Source of the DNA: Pleionea mediterranea
GTDB taxonomy: Bacteria; Pseudomonadota; Gammaproteobacteria; Enterobacterales; Kangiellaceae
Assembly: GCF_003148745.1 (NCBI RefSeq)
Contig: NZ_QGGU01000001.1
Location: 199,536-263,535, forward strand
Length of the DNA: 64,000 bases
Direction: 5' to 3'
Shown here: in pieces, positions 54,607 to 63,037 of the stretch
Layout of the letters: each line of letters starts with the position of its first letter
Numbering within the stretch: the stretch's first letter is position 1
Made by a program: the position numbers and the translations under genes
The notes under the pieces: model-generated
Told to the model about the DNA's origin: nothing
The model's database searches: none
What the model saw: only the letters and a program-made list of their open reading frames with translations

Positions 54607-55137
54607 ATGTCATTGAAGAAAACTGTATTGCTTTCTGCCAGCATTATGACTGCTTTAGCAGTGAGTGCTCAGTCGCCAACGCCATTGCTTGAAAGTGCAC
54701 CTAAGAAAACTGTGAAGCAAATTAATATGGCTCAGCCTGACTTTGGTGGTTATAAAGTAGAGCGAAAACTTAAGTATGTGCCTGTTTCTCAAATCGGCCA
54801 GCAAAAAGTTATTAAGAAAACTCAGTCTATGGCTATAGTAGAAACAGCCAGTCAAACTACGGTTACTAAAAACACAGTCGTTCGTAATATTTTGACTGGT
54901 GAGTTAGCGCCTCTTTCTGGCAACATTAACGTGTTGTTAAAAGATGGTGTTACGGCTGATCAAGTAAGTTCGCAACTTGGGTTAACATTAGTGGTAAGTT
55001 ACCCCAATACAAAACTAGCCGTGTTTAAAGCATCTCCTGATGCCGATGTGATTGAGGTTGCAGCTGCAATTAAATCATCCGGCTTAGTCAAAAGCGCTCG
55101 TATAGAAGTGCTTGAAACTATTTATCAGGCTGATTAA
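54607..55137 (+). CDS. Exported propeptide-like protein, probable trans-acting partner of the upstream protease
   Basis: The 176-residue protein has a signal peptide (SLKKTVLLSASIMTALAVSA), a basic central part, and a C-terminal domain of about 70 residues (NINVLLKDGVTADQVSSQL, then LVVSYPNTKLAVFKASPDADV and AAAIKSSGLVKSARIEV) with the beta-alpha-beta pattern of subtilase propeptides of the fervidolysin type. It starts 21 bases after the protease stop, with GGAG upstream, so both are made together. It may fold or inhibit the protease in trans. The role is inferred from fold pattern, gene order and the missing propeptide in the protease. Confidence 0.72.
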   Translation: MSLKKTVLLSASIMTALAVSAQSPTPLLESAPKKTVKQINMAQPDFGGYKVERKLKYVPVSQIGQQKVIKKTQSMAIVETASQTTVTKNTVVRNILTGELAPLSGNINVLLKDGVTADQVSSQLGLTLVVSYPNTKLAVFKASPDADVIEVAAAIKSSGLVKSARIEVLETIYQAD

Positions 55138-55211
55138 AGACTTTGTTTTTACAATAAAAGTTTGACCTTTAGGTCATTTGTCAGGCATTAGTTATATAAA
55201 TGACTGGCGGT

Positions 55212-55247
55212 AAAAAGTCCGTTGATGAATAATCTTCGGACTTTTTA
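55212..55247 (+). terminator. Terminator of the protease-propeptide operon
   Basis: AAAAAGTCCG and CGGACTTTTT form a 10-bp stem around a 15-base loop, followed by ATTTTG. It lies 75 bases downstream of the propeptide-like gene. Confidence 0.85.
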
Positions 55248-55671
55248 TTTTGTTTCAATTTTATTTTCAAGAATTATGACTGTGAATTTATTTCTATTGA
55301 TTCCATTTATCTGACCATCGCTTTATTCGGGTGGGATTCTATGATGTTCCGCACAATAATTCGCCATTCTTATATTTTTACTCAAATCAAAATTCTCATA
55401 AAAACTCAATGAAATAGAAAGGCTATACTTTCTAAGCTGTTGAAAGTTATATCGATTAATGGTGAGTTCAATGACATATCGGCTATTTATCTTAAAACTA
55501 TTTTGGAGTCAGTACTAAAGTAGTATATCGGGCCAATGGTTAAATTCTCATGGTGTGAATTCTGTAGAGATTAATTCAGCAGCGATAACTTCAGAAGTGA
55601 TGAATATTTTCTTGTTAACTATTTTGATATTGCTGCTTAAAACTAACCATTAAACAATAAGAGGGCCCATT
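55248..55671. other. Intergenic region upstream of the esterase gene
   Basis: About 420 AT-rich bases without a credible gene or repeat. Only the presumed esterase promoter is expected here, and no clear consensus was picked. Confidence 0.45.
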
Positions 55672-57711
55672 ATGAATGATAAAAAATTTAGCCCACACAG
55701 CTTTATAGTACTGATACTTTTTCTTGCAACTATTTCATTTGGTAAACTGGTGAGTGCTGGAAACTGGCAGCAGAATGTTTCCGTTGGTGGTTTCAATAAT
55801 GTCCATATTTACACACCCAGTTCGCAATCGTCTATTGGTGATGGTAAGGCATTACTGATTGTACTTCATGGTTGTGTTCAGCCAATTAATAATTATTTAA
55901 ATGCACAACTGGAAACAGCTGCAGAGCAATATGGAATGGTTGTGGCAGTACCCGATGCAATGAACAAGGCGGGATACAGTTGTTGGTCTTACTGGCAGGG
56001 AACAAAATCGAGAAACGCCGGTGATTATAAAAATCTAATTAATCTTGCCAATACTCTGTCGAATGATTCAGCGAGAAATATTGATCCGGATCAAGTTTAT
56101 ATTGCCGGTTTGTCCTCTGGGGCAAGCTTTGCTAATACCACCGCCTGTTTGGCTCCCGATGTATTTGCCGGTATGGGAATTAGTGCGGGACCAAGTATTG
56201 GCACCAGTTCAAATGGAGCTTTGGGCCCCTGCGAAGCGGCTGATGTTAAAGCTCGATGTGAAAGTTACGCGGGCAGTTATCAGTCTCATTTTGCAACACA
56301 AATTGCGTCCATTGGTCATGGCGATGCCGACACGACTGTGAACCAATGTTATAACCGGCAAAATGCCGAAGGTATGGCGGCTGTGTACGGTGTTGGTGAA
56401 TTAAATGGTAGCCAGATTATTTCAGAAGGTTCGCGAACCGCTGATGAAACCTTATGGCAAAATGGTCGTGTATCCATGCTCTGGTTTAATAATCTGGATC
56501 ATTCCTGGTCGGGCGGTCAGGGAGCCAGTGGTGATTACATCAGTGATGCAAGTATCAATTATGCCAGCTATCTTGGCGCGTTTTTTACTGCTAATAATCA
56601 GCGCGTTGATCGAAATCAGGGACCTGTTATTTCCAGTTTATCCGCAAACGATTACGGTGGTGGATTAGCGATCAGTGGTCAGGCGCAGGATGCAGAAACT
56701 CAGGTGAATTCCGTTTCGATTGCCATCTACTCTTTGAATACAGCGCCGCCTTCTCAAGTTGAAACTTTTACTGCGAGTTTAAGCAGCAATGGTAATTTTT
56801 CTGCCAATACCTCGGCGTTATCTGATGGTTTGTATGATGTTCGTGCCATAGCAACGGACGATCAATCAAAAGCGGGTGATGAACAATCGATAACCGCACG
56901 AGTGGGTCCCGAGCCTGCAGACACCGCACCGTCAATAAGTGATGTGATGGTGACGGTAACGGGTCAATGCGCTGTGGTTTCCGGATACGCAGTCGATGTG
57001 AATCAAAATCTATCTTCTGTTACGGTAAGTTTTTCCAATGGCAATATCGCGGCCGATATTAATGGTAATCAATTTTCTGCCGAGCAATGTCAATTACCCG
57101 GTGGTCAACAGCAAGCCACGGTAACGGCATCTGATACAACCAATTTGTCATCCTCACAAACAATAAGTTTTGAAGTGGATGCTGGTGTGACTGGTGATTA
57201 CAACAAACACATTGAGCTGGGTCATATTAAATGGGGCGATGGTTATTCTGAATGTTACCTGGCATTTGGTACGGCTGAATTTACCATGCGTGAATACAGC
57301 GCCAGTAATAACCAATGTGAATGGATCGCTGATGGTGAACCCAGTTGCAATGGTCCGGTACAAGCTTGTCGTAACGGAGATGATGGTGGCGATCCGCCTG
57401 CTCAGGACGCAGATGGCGATGGTATAACGGACGCAAATGATAACTGCCCTAATCAGGCTAACGCCGATCAGGCGGACAACGATGGTGATGGTGTTGGCAA
57501 TGTTTGTGATGCAACGCCAGATGGTGAGGTTAACTGTACCGATACTTCAACATCGAATTATTATCACGTTTCTGCAGGCCGGGCGACAACCAATGGTTTT
57601 TACAGTTACGCCAAAGGTTCTGGTGAAAATATGGGGCTATATAATATGTATACACAAACCACATTGCGGGAAATATCGCCGAGTTATTTTGAAATTGGCA
57701 GTTGTCCGTAA
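55672..57711 (+). CDS. Secreted PHB-depolymerase-type esterase with Ig-like and thrombospondin type 3 repeats
   Basis: The 679-residue protein has a signal peptide (FIVLILFLATISFGKLVSA) and an N-terminal alpha/beta hydrolase of the PHB depolymerase / feruloyl esterase (CE1-like) family: ALLIVLHGC with the oxyanion residues, CWSYWQG, the nucleophile Ser148 in GLSSGAS, an Asp in GHGDADTTV and His in LDHSWSGG. Two Ig-like domains follow (about 315-415 and 420-510), and then calcium-binding repeats of the thrombospondin type 3 kind (DADGDGITDANDNCPNQ, DNDGDGVGNVCD). It likely cleaves a polyester or ester-linked polymer outside the cell. GAGGG precedes the ATG. A bidirectional terminator follows. 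Confidence 0.9.
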   Translation: MNDKKFSPHSFIVLILFLATISFGKLVSAGNWQQNVSVGGFNNVHIYTPSSQSSIGDGKALLIVLHGCVQPINNYLNAQLETAAEQYGMVVAVPDAMNKAGYSCWSYWQGTKSRNAGDYKNLINLANTLSNDSARNIDPDQVYIAGLSSGASFANTTACLAPDVFAGMGISAGPSIGTSSNGALGPCEAADVKARCESYAGSYQSHFATQIASIGHGDADTTVNQCYNRQNAEGMAAVYGVGELNGSQIISEGSRTADETLWQNGRVSMLWFNNLDHSWSGGQGASGDYISDASINYASYLGAFFTANNQRVDRNQGPVISSLSANDYGGGLAISGQAQDAETQVNSVSIAIYSLNTAPPSQVETFTASLSSNGNFSANTSALSDGLYDVRAIATDDQSKAGDEQSITARVGPEPADTAPSISDVMVTVTGQCAVVSGYAVDVNQNLSSVTVSFSNGNIAADINGNQFSAEQCQLPGGQQQATVTASDTTNLSSSQTISFEVDAGVTGDYNKHIELGHIKWGDGYSECYLAFGTAEFTMREYSASNNQCEWIADGEPSCNGPVQACRNGDDGGDPPAQDADGDGITDANDNCPNQANADQADNDGDGVGNVCDATPDGEVNCTDTSTSNYYHVSAGRATTNGFYSYAKGSGENMGLYNMYTQTTLREISPSYFEIGSCP

Positions 57712-57756
57712 AACATTTTACGGTCACTGTAAAATCATCACCGACAATCAATACAT

Positions 57757-57785
57757 AAAAAAGCCCGGACAATCCGGGCTTTTTA
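57757..57785. terminator. Bidirectional terminator between esterase and AbgT genes
   Basis: AAAAAAGCCCGGA, loop CAA and TCCGGGCTTTTT pair strongly with A/T runs on both sides, so both convergent transcripts can end here. Confidence 0.92.
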
Positions 57786-57809
57786 AAATAACAAAAGAAA
57801 AGTTATTGA

Positions 57810-59345
57810 TTAAGGATAAACATAGCTTGCCTGAATACCTAATGGCAGGCCAATCCACCAGTAAATAAGCAGGAATATTGTCCAACCCACCATCAATGCA
57901 ACGCTGTATGGCAGCATCATAGAAATTACGGTTCCAATACCGGTGCCTTTTACATAACGTTGACAGTAAACAACCACCAACGGAAAGTAGGGCATTAGCG
58001 GTGTCACAATGTTCGAGGTGGAATCGCCAACACGGTATGCGGCTTGTGTTAGATCCGGAGAAATGCCCAGTTGCATCAGCATGGGCACAAAAATAGGCGC
58101 TAACAAGCCCCACTTGGCTGAGCTGGAGCCGACAAATAAATTGACGATACCGGTTAAAATGACAATGCCAATGATGGTGACAGCGCTCGGTAATTGCATT
58201 GCTTTCAGTCCTTCGGCACCTTCAATGGCCATTAAAGCGCCTATATTGGATTTGCCAAACGCATCAATAAATAAGGCACAGAAAAACGCCATGACTATGT
58301 AGTAGGCCATGGAATTCATCGACTTGCTCATGGCACTAATCATATCTTTGCTTGACTTAAAGGTACCCGATAAAAAGCCGTAAACAGCGCCGGGAACGAT
58401 AAATAACAAAAATATAAGCGGCACAATTGATTGCATAATTGGCGCACTAAAGTCGGCCAACTTGCCATTTTCTGCGCGCAAAGGCGAGTCTTCCGGATAG
58501 GCAGTAAAAAATAATAAAACCAGGCCTATAACCATGATACTGGTCGCAATAAGAAAACATTTTTTATCGTGAGAGGTGACTTCCCCAAACGCCGGTAATT
58601 CTTCTTCGTCAGTATCGATTTTAGTATTGGCCAAACGCGGCTCAACAATTTTATCGGTGATGTACCAACCGAGTAGAACAATAAACAAACTGGACGCTGA
58701 CGTGAAAAACCAGTTATTTAAAGGGTTTATTTGTATACCCGGTTCGATAATTTGAGCGCCGGCCTGGGTGAAACTTTGCAGTAATGGGTCAATTCCTGAT
58801 GGAATAAAGTTTGCGCTGAAACCGCCGCTAACACCGGCAAACGCTGCGGCAATACCGGCAACAGGATGACGGCCCATGGCATAATAAATAATGCCAGCTA
58901 ATGGAATAACTAATACATACCCCGCATCGGTCGCCGTGTGGCTGACAATCGCAATAAGAATGATAGACGGTGTTAATAATGCTTGCGGTGTTACTTTAAG
59001 CATCATTTTTAATCCCGCATTAATGTAGCCGGAATGTTCGGCTACGCCGACACCTAACATGGCAACAAGAACTACGCCTAAGGGTGCAAATCCGGTAAAA
59101 GTTTTGACCATATTGGCCAGAAATGAGGCTAAAGCATCTCCGGTAAGTAAGTTGTTAATTTCTATGGCGCTACCCGTCCGTGGATCGATGGCGTCAAATG
59201 TCATTTGTGAGAAAATGGCCGACAGGATCCAAATGATTATCATAGAAAATAGAAAGATAATCGCGGGATCGGGTAATTTATTCCCAGCGCGTTCAACCGC
59301 GTTGAGCATCCGCATAATAAGGTTTGGTTTGGTGAGTTCTGACAT
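57810..59345 (-). CDS. AbgT-family transporter
   Basis: The 511-residue protein is hydrophobic with about nine to twelve helices and family motifs: ERAGNKLPDPAIIFLF near the start, GFAPLGVVLVAMLGVGVAE, SHTATDAGYVLVIPL, and near the end VGSSSAKWGLLAPIFVPML and RVGDSTSNIVTPLMPYF. AbgT transporters import p-aminobenzoyl-glutamate or export sulfonamide-like compounds; the direction here is not decidable. The start has a perfect AGGAGG seven bases upstream on the minus strand. Usual partner hydrolases are absent nearby. Confidence 0.93.
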   Translation of the reverse strand: MSELTKPNLIMRMLNAVERAGNKLPDPAIIFLFSMIIIWILSAIFSQMTFDAIDPRTGSAIEINNLLTGDALASFLANMVKTFTGFAPLGVVLVAMLGVGVAEHSGYINAGLKMMLKVTPQALLTPSIILIAIVSHTATDAGYVLVIPLAGIIYYAMGRHPVAGIAAAFAGVSGGFSANFIPSGIDPLLQSFTQAGAQIIEPGIQINPLNNWFFTSASSLFIVLLGWYITDKIVEPRLANTKIDTDEEELPAFGEVTSHDKKCFLIATSIMVIGLVLLFFTAYPEDSPLRAENGKLADFSAPIMQSIVPLIFLLFIVPGAVYGFLSGTFKSSKDMISAMSKSMNSMAYYIVMAFFCALFIDAFGKSNIGALMAIEGAEGLKAMQLPSAVTIIGIVILTGIVNLFVGSSSAKWGLLAPIFVPMLMQLGISPDLTQAAYRVGDSTSNIVTPLMPYFPLVVVYCQRYVKGTGIGTVISMMLPYSVALMVGWTIFLLIYWWIGLPLGIQASYVYP

Positions 59346-59666
59346 GAATGCCTCCTAATTGCTCACTCTTGTGATAATTATCTGTGATAGTTTCCTGAAA
59401 AAACGAGCTATAACTTGCCATTAAACCGCTAAAAGCGCAATAGTTGAGAGGGAGGCAACAAACACTTAGTCAGCGGGATTGCTAAGCTGTCTAAATTTTC
59501 AACACTAAGTGTTATGACGAATACCATTACCGTAATCGCGCCGTTGGCGTGGTAGCTCACATCATTGGTATAAGTGGTATTGCCAAGCACCTTCGTTGGC
59601 TCGCCAAAAGCATTCGGGTAAAACGATATTGAGTTAAATCAAACTCTCTGACCCTTTTGATTCAGC
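59346..59666. other. Intergenic region between AbgT gene and IS debris
   Basis: About 320 bases contain the AbgT promoter region (minus) and, near 59648, CTCTGACCC followed by TTTTGATTCAG, a version of the GGGTCAGAG motif seen throughout the island at 14-19 kb. No gene is seen. Confidence 0.5.
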
Positions 59667-60047
59667 TTAAATACTAAGTCCTTCTCTCCTTGAGTAAACG
59701 TTCGCTTTTGTCGTTTCATCAAAAATGCTCCTGCAAATCAGTATTGTAGTAAAACTGTTGCAGTGACCACTTGAATCTACAGTAGCCTTTTTTAAAATTT
59801 CTTTCTCAATTTCTAATTGCTTAATTCGGGCCTCTAACTTCTGAACTTTTCTCTGTTCGTCGGTAATCGCTTTTGCCCCAACTGGAGTCTCACCATGCTG
59901 CTCTTTATTCACCTGGTTAACCCAATTCCTAAGAGCAGCGTTACTTGCACCAGTTGCATCTTGGGCTTCTCGGTAAGTGTAACCTTGTTTCAATATTAAA
60001 TTTACAGCATCTAATTTGAATTCTTGACTAAATGTTCTTCTTTTCAT
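59667..60047 (-). pseudogene. IS3 OrfA fused by insertion to IS30 end sequence
   Basis: The first 89 residues are an IS3 OrfA: HTH (RRTFSQEFKLDAVNLILKQ, ASNAALRNWVNQV) and the leucine-zipper-like helix (KVQKLEARIKQLEIEKEILKKAT). The usual A6-G slippage site of IS3 elements is still visible at about 59789 (TTAAAAAAGG on the minus strand). After KKAT the frame enters IS30-like DNA and runs for about 37 meaningless residues to a stop at 59667, including the IS30 start peptide in another frame. It cannot make a functional transposase. Confidence 0.85.
59670..59781 (-). mobile_element. IS30-like left-end fragment
   Basis: Read on the minus strand from 59781, the sequence TGTAGATTCAAGTGGTCACT closely resembles the left end of IS30 and is followed at a similar distance by an ATG and the start of a transposase-like frame (KRTFTQGE). 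It is cut off after about 110 bases at the GGGTCAGAG motif. It interrupts the IS3 orfA. Confidence 0.7.
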
Positions 60048-60112
60048 ATTTAACTCCTATAGATTGATATATTATCATCTAAAAAGGAGTCCGGTTTTAT
60101 TAAACCACTTCA
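59785..60112 (-). mobile_element. IS3-family remnant (left end and most of orfA)
   Basis: On the minus strand an IS-end-like TGAAGTGGTTTAATAAAACC at about 60112 leads to an orfA with AGGAGT upstream. The element ends at about 59785 where the IS30-like end begins. orfB is missing. Confidence 0.75.
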
Positions 60113-60173
60113 ATACCACCATCTCATCGTGTAAAATTTAAGCTTCAATTTATACGAAAAGGACATTTTTACC

Positions 60174-62126
60174 ATGGGTGTATCGTCTTACTGTGTCAAA
60201 TCGACAGCAACCATTAAAGAAAACAATATAAACGCCGCTTACAAAGCGCTGAAAGCACAATCTGGCGAACTCCAGCTATTCGCCGACGGCGATCTACAAT
60301 TCGCCAACAACCTTCCCGGATTACTCGAAAAGCTCTCCATGGACTTCAACGTTAATAACGGCAATTTAGAATCCATCAGCTTTTACGGCGGCAAAGGCGA
60401 CAACTCTATGTTTGTATGGCCTGCCCTCGCTCCGTATATTGAAAGCGGCAGCGAAATCATAATGGACCACGATGGTGAGCGCGAAATCACTACCTTTGAA
60501 AACGGTGAGTATTACACCGATATTGTCGATGAAGACTACTATGACGACGAAGAAATCGATGAAGCCATTGAGCAGATATTCGAAAAAGCAGAAGAACAAG
60601 AGCTGACCGTTAACGACATTAAAGAGCTGTGCCAACAAGAGGCAGGTATAAACTCAACAGATTACAAAGGTAATACTATCTTACATGCCGTTATCGAATA
60701 CTATATGGACGAAGAAAACGCCGATAACTTAAATGATAACGTCGAAGCGCTAATCACAGCGATCCTTGATGCCGGTATTGACGTTAATCATTTAAACAAT
60801 GAGGAAGAAAGTGTAATTTACCTAGCTCTCGAAAGAGCTGCTTATAAATTAGCACAACGCATATATGATCACGGCGTCAATTTTGACGATGCGGAAATTA
60901 CAGGACTGCTCTGGTTGGCAAGCGACTCACACGATAAGCTAATGCTGGATTTTGTTACCGAAAAGAACGAGCCTTCAAAAAAGGCGATTACCAAGGCCTT
61001 TATTTGCGCGTGTGCTGGCCATGCCCATCGTGAAGAGAAGCAACCTTATATTGAATACTTCATCGAAAAACTAAACCCTGATGTAAATGCAGCGAGTGAT
61101 ACAAAGTTGTATTTTATGCTGGGTGATATGCGTAAAGGTGCCACACCATTAATGGCAGCCGCACTCAGTGATGATCCTGTACTGATACAAAAGCTGGTGA
61201 AATTAGGAGTGGAACCAAAGGCTGAAGACGACGCTGGGAATACCGCTCTGCATTATTGCAGCGGCCAAACATGGATTGGCGGTGACTGCAGTACCGCCTG
61301 GTTTGCAGCGAAAGGCAACCACGAATGTATTCAACATTTTCTGGAATTGGGTTTATCAGCCGGACAAAACAATAAATCGAATAAATCTCCTTATGAACTA
61401 GCACTGGAAGACAATCGAAAAATATTACCGGTTTTTAATGATTTTTTAACTGCGAAGGGAAAGCCGGTTCCGCAACTGGATTTTAAAAATTTAAATGGCG
61501 TAATTGAGTTTTCCAAAGACGGACAGCTGGCCTACCGACTCAGTTTCAAAGACGGAAAGTTCGACGGCAAACAACAACTGTTCCATAGCAGCGATGCTAT
61601 TTGCGCCGAAATCACTTACCAGGACAACGTTCCCGTTGATTCCTATAAAGTATGGTCGAAAGATGGTACGCTGAATTTCGATTCGCAAATGGTTAACGGC
61701 AAATTTGATGGCGAGTATAAAGTTTACGGCCCAACCGGAGAGCTGGTTCAAGATGCAAAATATGTACAAGGTAGACTGAATGGTCAGGCATTGTTTTACG
61801 ATGCTAACGGCGACTTATTAGCCGAAGGCAATTACAACAAGGGCCAAAAACATGGACGGTTTTTTATGACGGATAAAGATGGCAAACCACTGCTTGATGT
61901 AGAATTTGAAAACGATGAGTACAAATCGAAAGAAGCTGAACAGAAGAAAGAGAAAAAGAAAGGCGCTGGTTTGATGGATTTGTTTACCGGCATGTTCTCC
62001 AAAGAGGCCATGCTGGTAGAGAAAATTGAAGAAGCCTTTAGCCCATCGAAAAAAATGTTTTATCACAAGCCCCAAAAGCTATTAGAAATTTATAAAATGA
62101 CTCAGTTGTCATTGTTGCAAGAGTAA
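60174..62126 (+). CDS. Large cytoplasmic ankyrin-repeat protein with MORN-like C-terminus
   Basis: The 650-residue protein has an N-terminal domain of about 110 residues (VSSYCVKSTATIKENNINAAYKAL), an acidic segment (DIVDEDYYDDEEIDEAIEQIF), ankyrin repeats in two blocks (about 160-260, DYKGNTILHAVIEYYM, and 315-430, GATPLMAAALSDDPVLIQKLV, AGNTALHYCSGQ), and a C-terminal part with four MORN/toxin-immunity-type repeats (YRLSFKDGKFDGKQQLFHS, YKVWSKDGTLNFDSQMVNG, KVYGPTGELVQDAKYVQG, LFYDANGDLLAEGNYNKG). A Lys/Glu helix closes it. No signal peptide is present. AAGGA precedes the ATG. Such repeat sets often belong to immunity or scaffold proteins; its converging RHS remnant neighbour is suggestive only. 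Confidence 0.82.
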   Translation: MGVSSYCVKSTATIKENNINAAYKALKAQSGELQLFADGDLQFANNLPGLLEKLSMDFNVNNGNLESISFYGGKGDNSMFVWPALAPYIESGSEIIMDHDGEREITTFENGEYYTDIVDEDYYDDEEIDEAIEQIFEKAEEQELTVNDIKELCQQEAGINSTDYKGNTILHAVIEYYMDEENADNLNDNVEALITAILDAGIDVNHLNNEEESVIYLALERAAYKLAQRIYDHGVNFDDAEITGLLWLASDSHDKLMLDFVTEKNEPSKKAITKAFICACAGHAHREEKQPYIEYFIEKLNPDVNAASDTKLYFMLGDMRKGATPLMAAALSDDPVLIQKLVKLGVEPKAEDDAGNTALHYCSGQTWIGGDCSTAWFAAKGNHECIQHFLELGLSAGQNNKSNKSPYELALEDNRKILPVFNDFLTAKGKPVPQLDFKNLNGVIEFSKDGQLAYRLSFKDGKFDGKQQLFHSSDAICAEITYQDNVPVDSYKVWSKDGTLNFDSQMVNGKFDGEYKVYGPTGELVQDAKYVQGRLNGQALFYDANGDLLAEGNYNKGQKHGRFFMTDKDGKPLLDVEFENDEYKSKEAEQKKEKKKGAGLMDLFTGMFSKEAMLVEKIEEAFSPSKKMFYHKPQKLLEIYKMTQLSLLQE

Positions 62127-62188
62127 GAGCTAAATGAATTAGGGCATAAGAAAAATTTACGGATAAGAGATAATTAAGCAACAAAAAA

Positions 62189-62215
62189 GCCAGCAACTGC
62201 TGGCATTTTGTCTTT
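62189..62215. terminator. Bidirectional terminator after the ankyrin gene
   Basis: GCCAGC, loop AACT and GCTGGC, with A6 before and ATTTTGTCTTT after, can stop both the + transcript and the minus-strand RHS remnant transcript. Confidence 0.85.
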
Positions 62216-62232
62216 AAAATATTTTTATACAG

Positions 62233-62526
62233 TTAATTAGCAAGGTAGCCTCGATTAACAATCGAGGTTCTTGTGCTCATTCTGAAATTATTTGCATGAT
62301 GCGTTAACTTACTTTCAATCATCAATCCAGCCTGAAAAAACTCGATTACGCGAAACAGACCGCTAATCGAGACTACACAAAATATAAGTGTAAGGGGCAA
62401 GCCTAGTTTGTAATGTCCCGAGTGACCAGCATCTTCATGCATTATATTTGCCGCTTGTCTACCAACTTCGACCTGTATGCTAGCACGTATGCTTTTGCAG
62501 CTTGCTTTCTTTGTTTGTGAACTCAT
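62233..62526 (-). CDS. Small reading frame downstream of the RHS core, possible toxin-tip remnant
   Basis: This 97-residue frame overlaps the end of the RHS core frame in another phase (-/+1) and includes a hydrophobic stretch (GLPLTLIFCVVSISGLFRVIEFF) after a polar part (VEVGRQAANIMHEDAGHSGH). No ribosome site is visible. If the RHS frame was broken by a one- or two-base change near 62510-62526, this would be the former C-terminal tip. Otherwise it is chance. No toxin family is recognised. Confidence 0.3.
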   Translation of the reverse strand: MSSQTKKASCKSIRASIQVEVGRQAANIMHEDAGHSGHYKLGLPLTLIFCVVSISGLFRVIEFFQAGLMIESKLTHHANNFRMSTRTSIVNRGYLAN

Positions 62527-62919
62527 ATGCTTTATGTACGATTTTTGCTGCGATTACAACAAACTGAAGCCACTCACCGACTGGATCCACAAATTTATAC
62601 GGATTATTATTCACATACGTGTTGCGGTTAAACGACATTACCGGATTTTTAGCGGTATAACCTACAGGAGCATTCGAATAAAACCGCTCAATGATGGGAG
62701 CATAATACAGCGCCTGCATATAGTTTAGACCCGTTTCAGAGTCAAATAGATGCCCGGTATAGCCTACATCGTCTTGAGCAGTGCCAATGGTTTCACCATA
62801 AGCACGGTAGAAGATTTTTGCGCCAGATAACGACTTGTTCGGGTTGGCACCCCAGCTATAGACACCGAGTTCAAACGGTTCGTTGCTCCAACGGCGTGAT
62901 ACCTCATAATAAGGTAATT
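62480..62919 (-). pseudogene. RHS-repeat core domain remnant
   Basis: The minus-strand frame reads the C-terminal core of RHS/YD-repeat proteins: YEVSRRWSNEPFELGVYSW, then DDVGYTGHLFDSETGLNYMQ, ALYYAPIIERFYSNAPVGYT, NPVMSFNRNTYVNNNPYKFV and DPVGEWLQF. DPVGE marks the junction after which the variable toxin tip begins; here only about 25 residues follow before a stop. The thousand or so upstream RHS residues are missing and no start codon fits, so this is a gene end left by deletion or recombination. Its left boundary lies close to the yfbR gene on the opposite strand. Confidence 0.85.
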
Positions 62920-63037
62920 CAATTACATAAGATAAAAATAAGCAGTGTGTACAGTGATACTCAATCGGTTATGGTTAGTAAGGTTAACTCTCTGATACCA
63001 TCGGATGAAGCAAAGCAAATGAATAAACAGGTGTGAT

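Noticed and set aside
57437-57868. + strand frame over the esterase end and AbgT 3' end
   Set aside because: It runs out of phase through the calcium-binding repeats and across a terminator; codon pattern is that of a shadow.
60174-62126. Ankyrin gene as the immunity gene of the RHS remnant
   Set aside because: It is on the opposite strand and convergent, unlike the usual same-strand toxin-immunity order; kept only as a suggestion.
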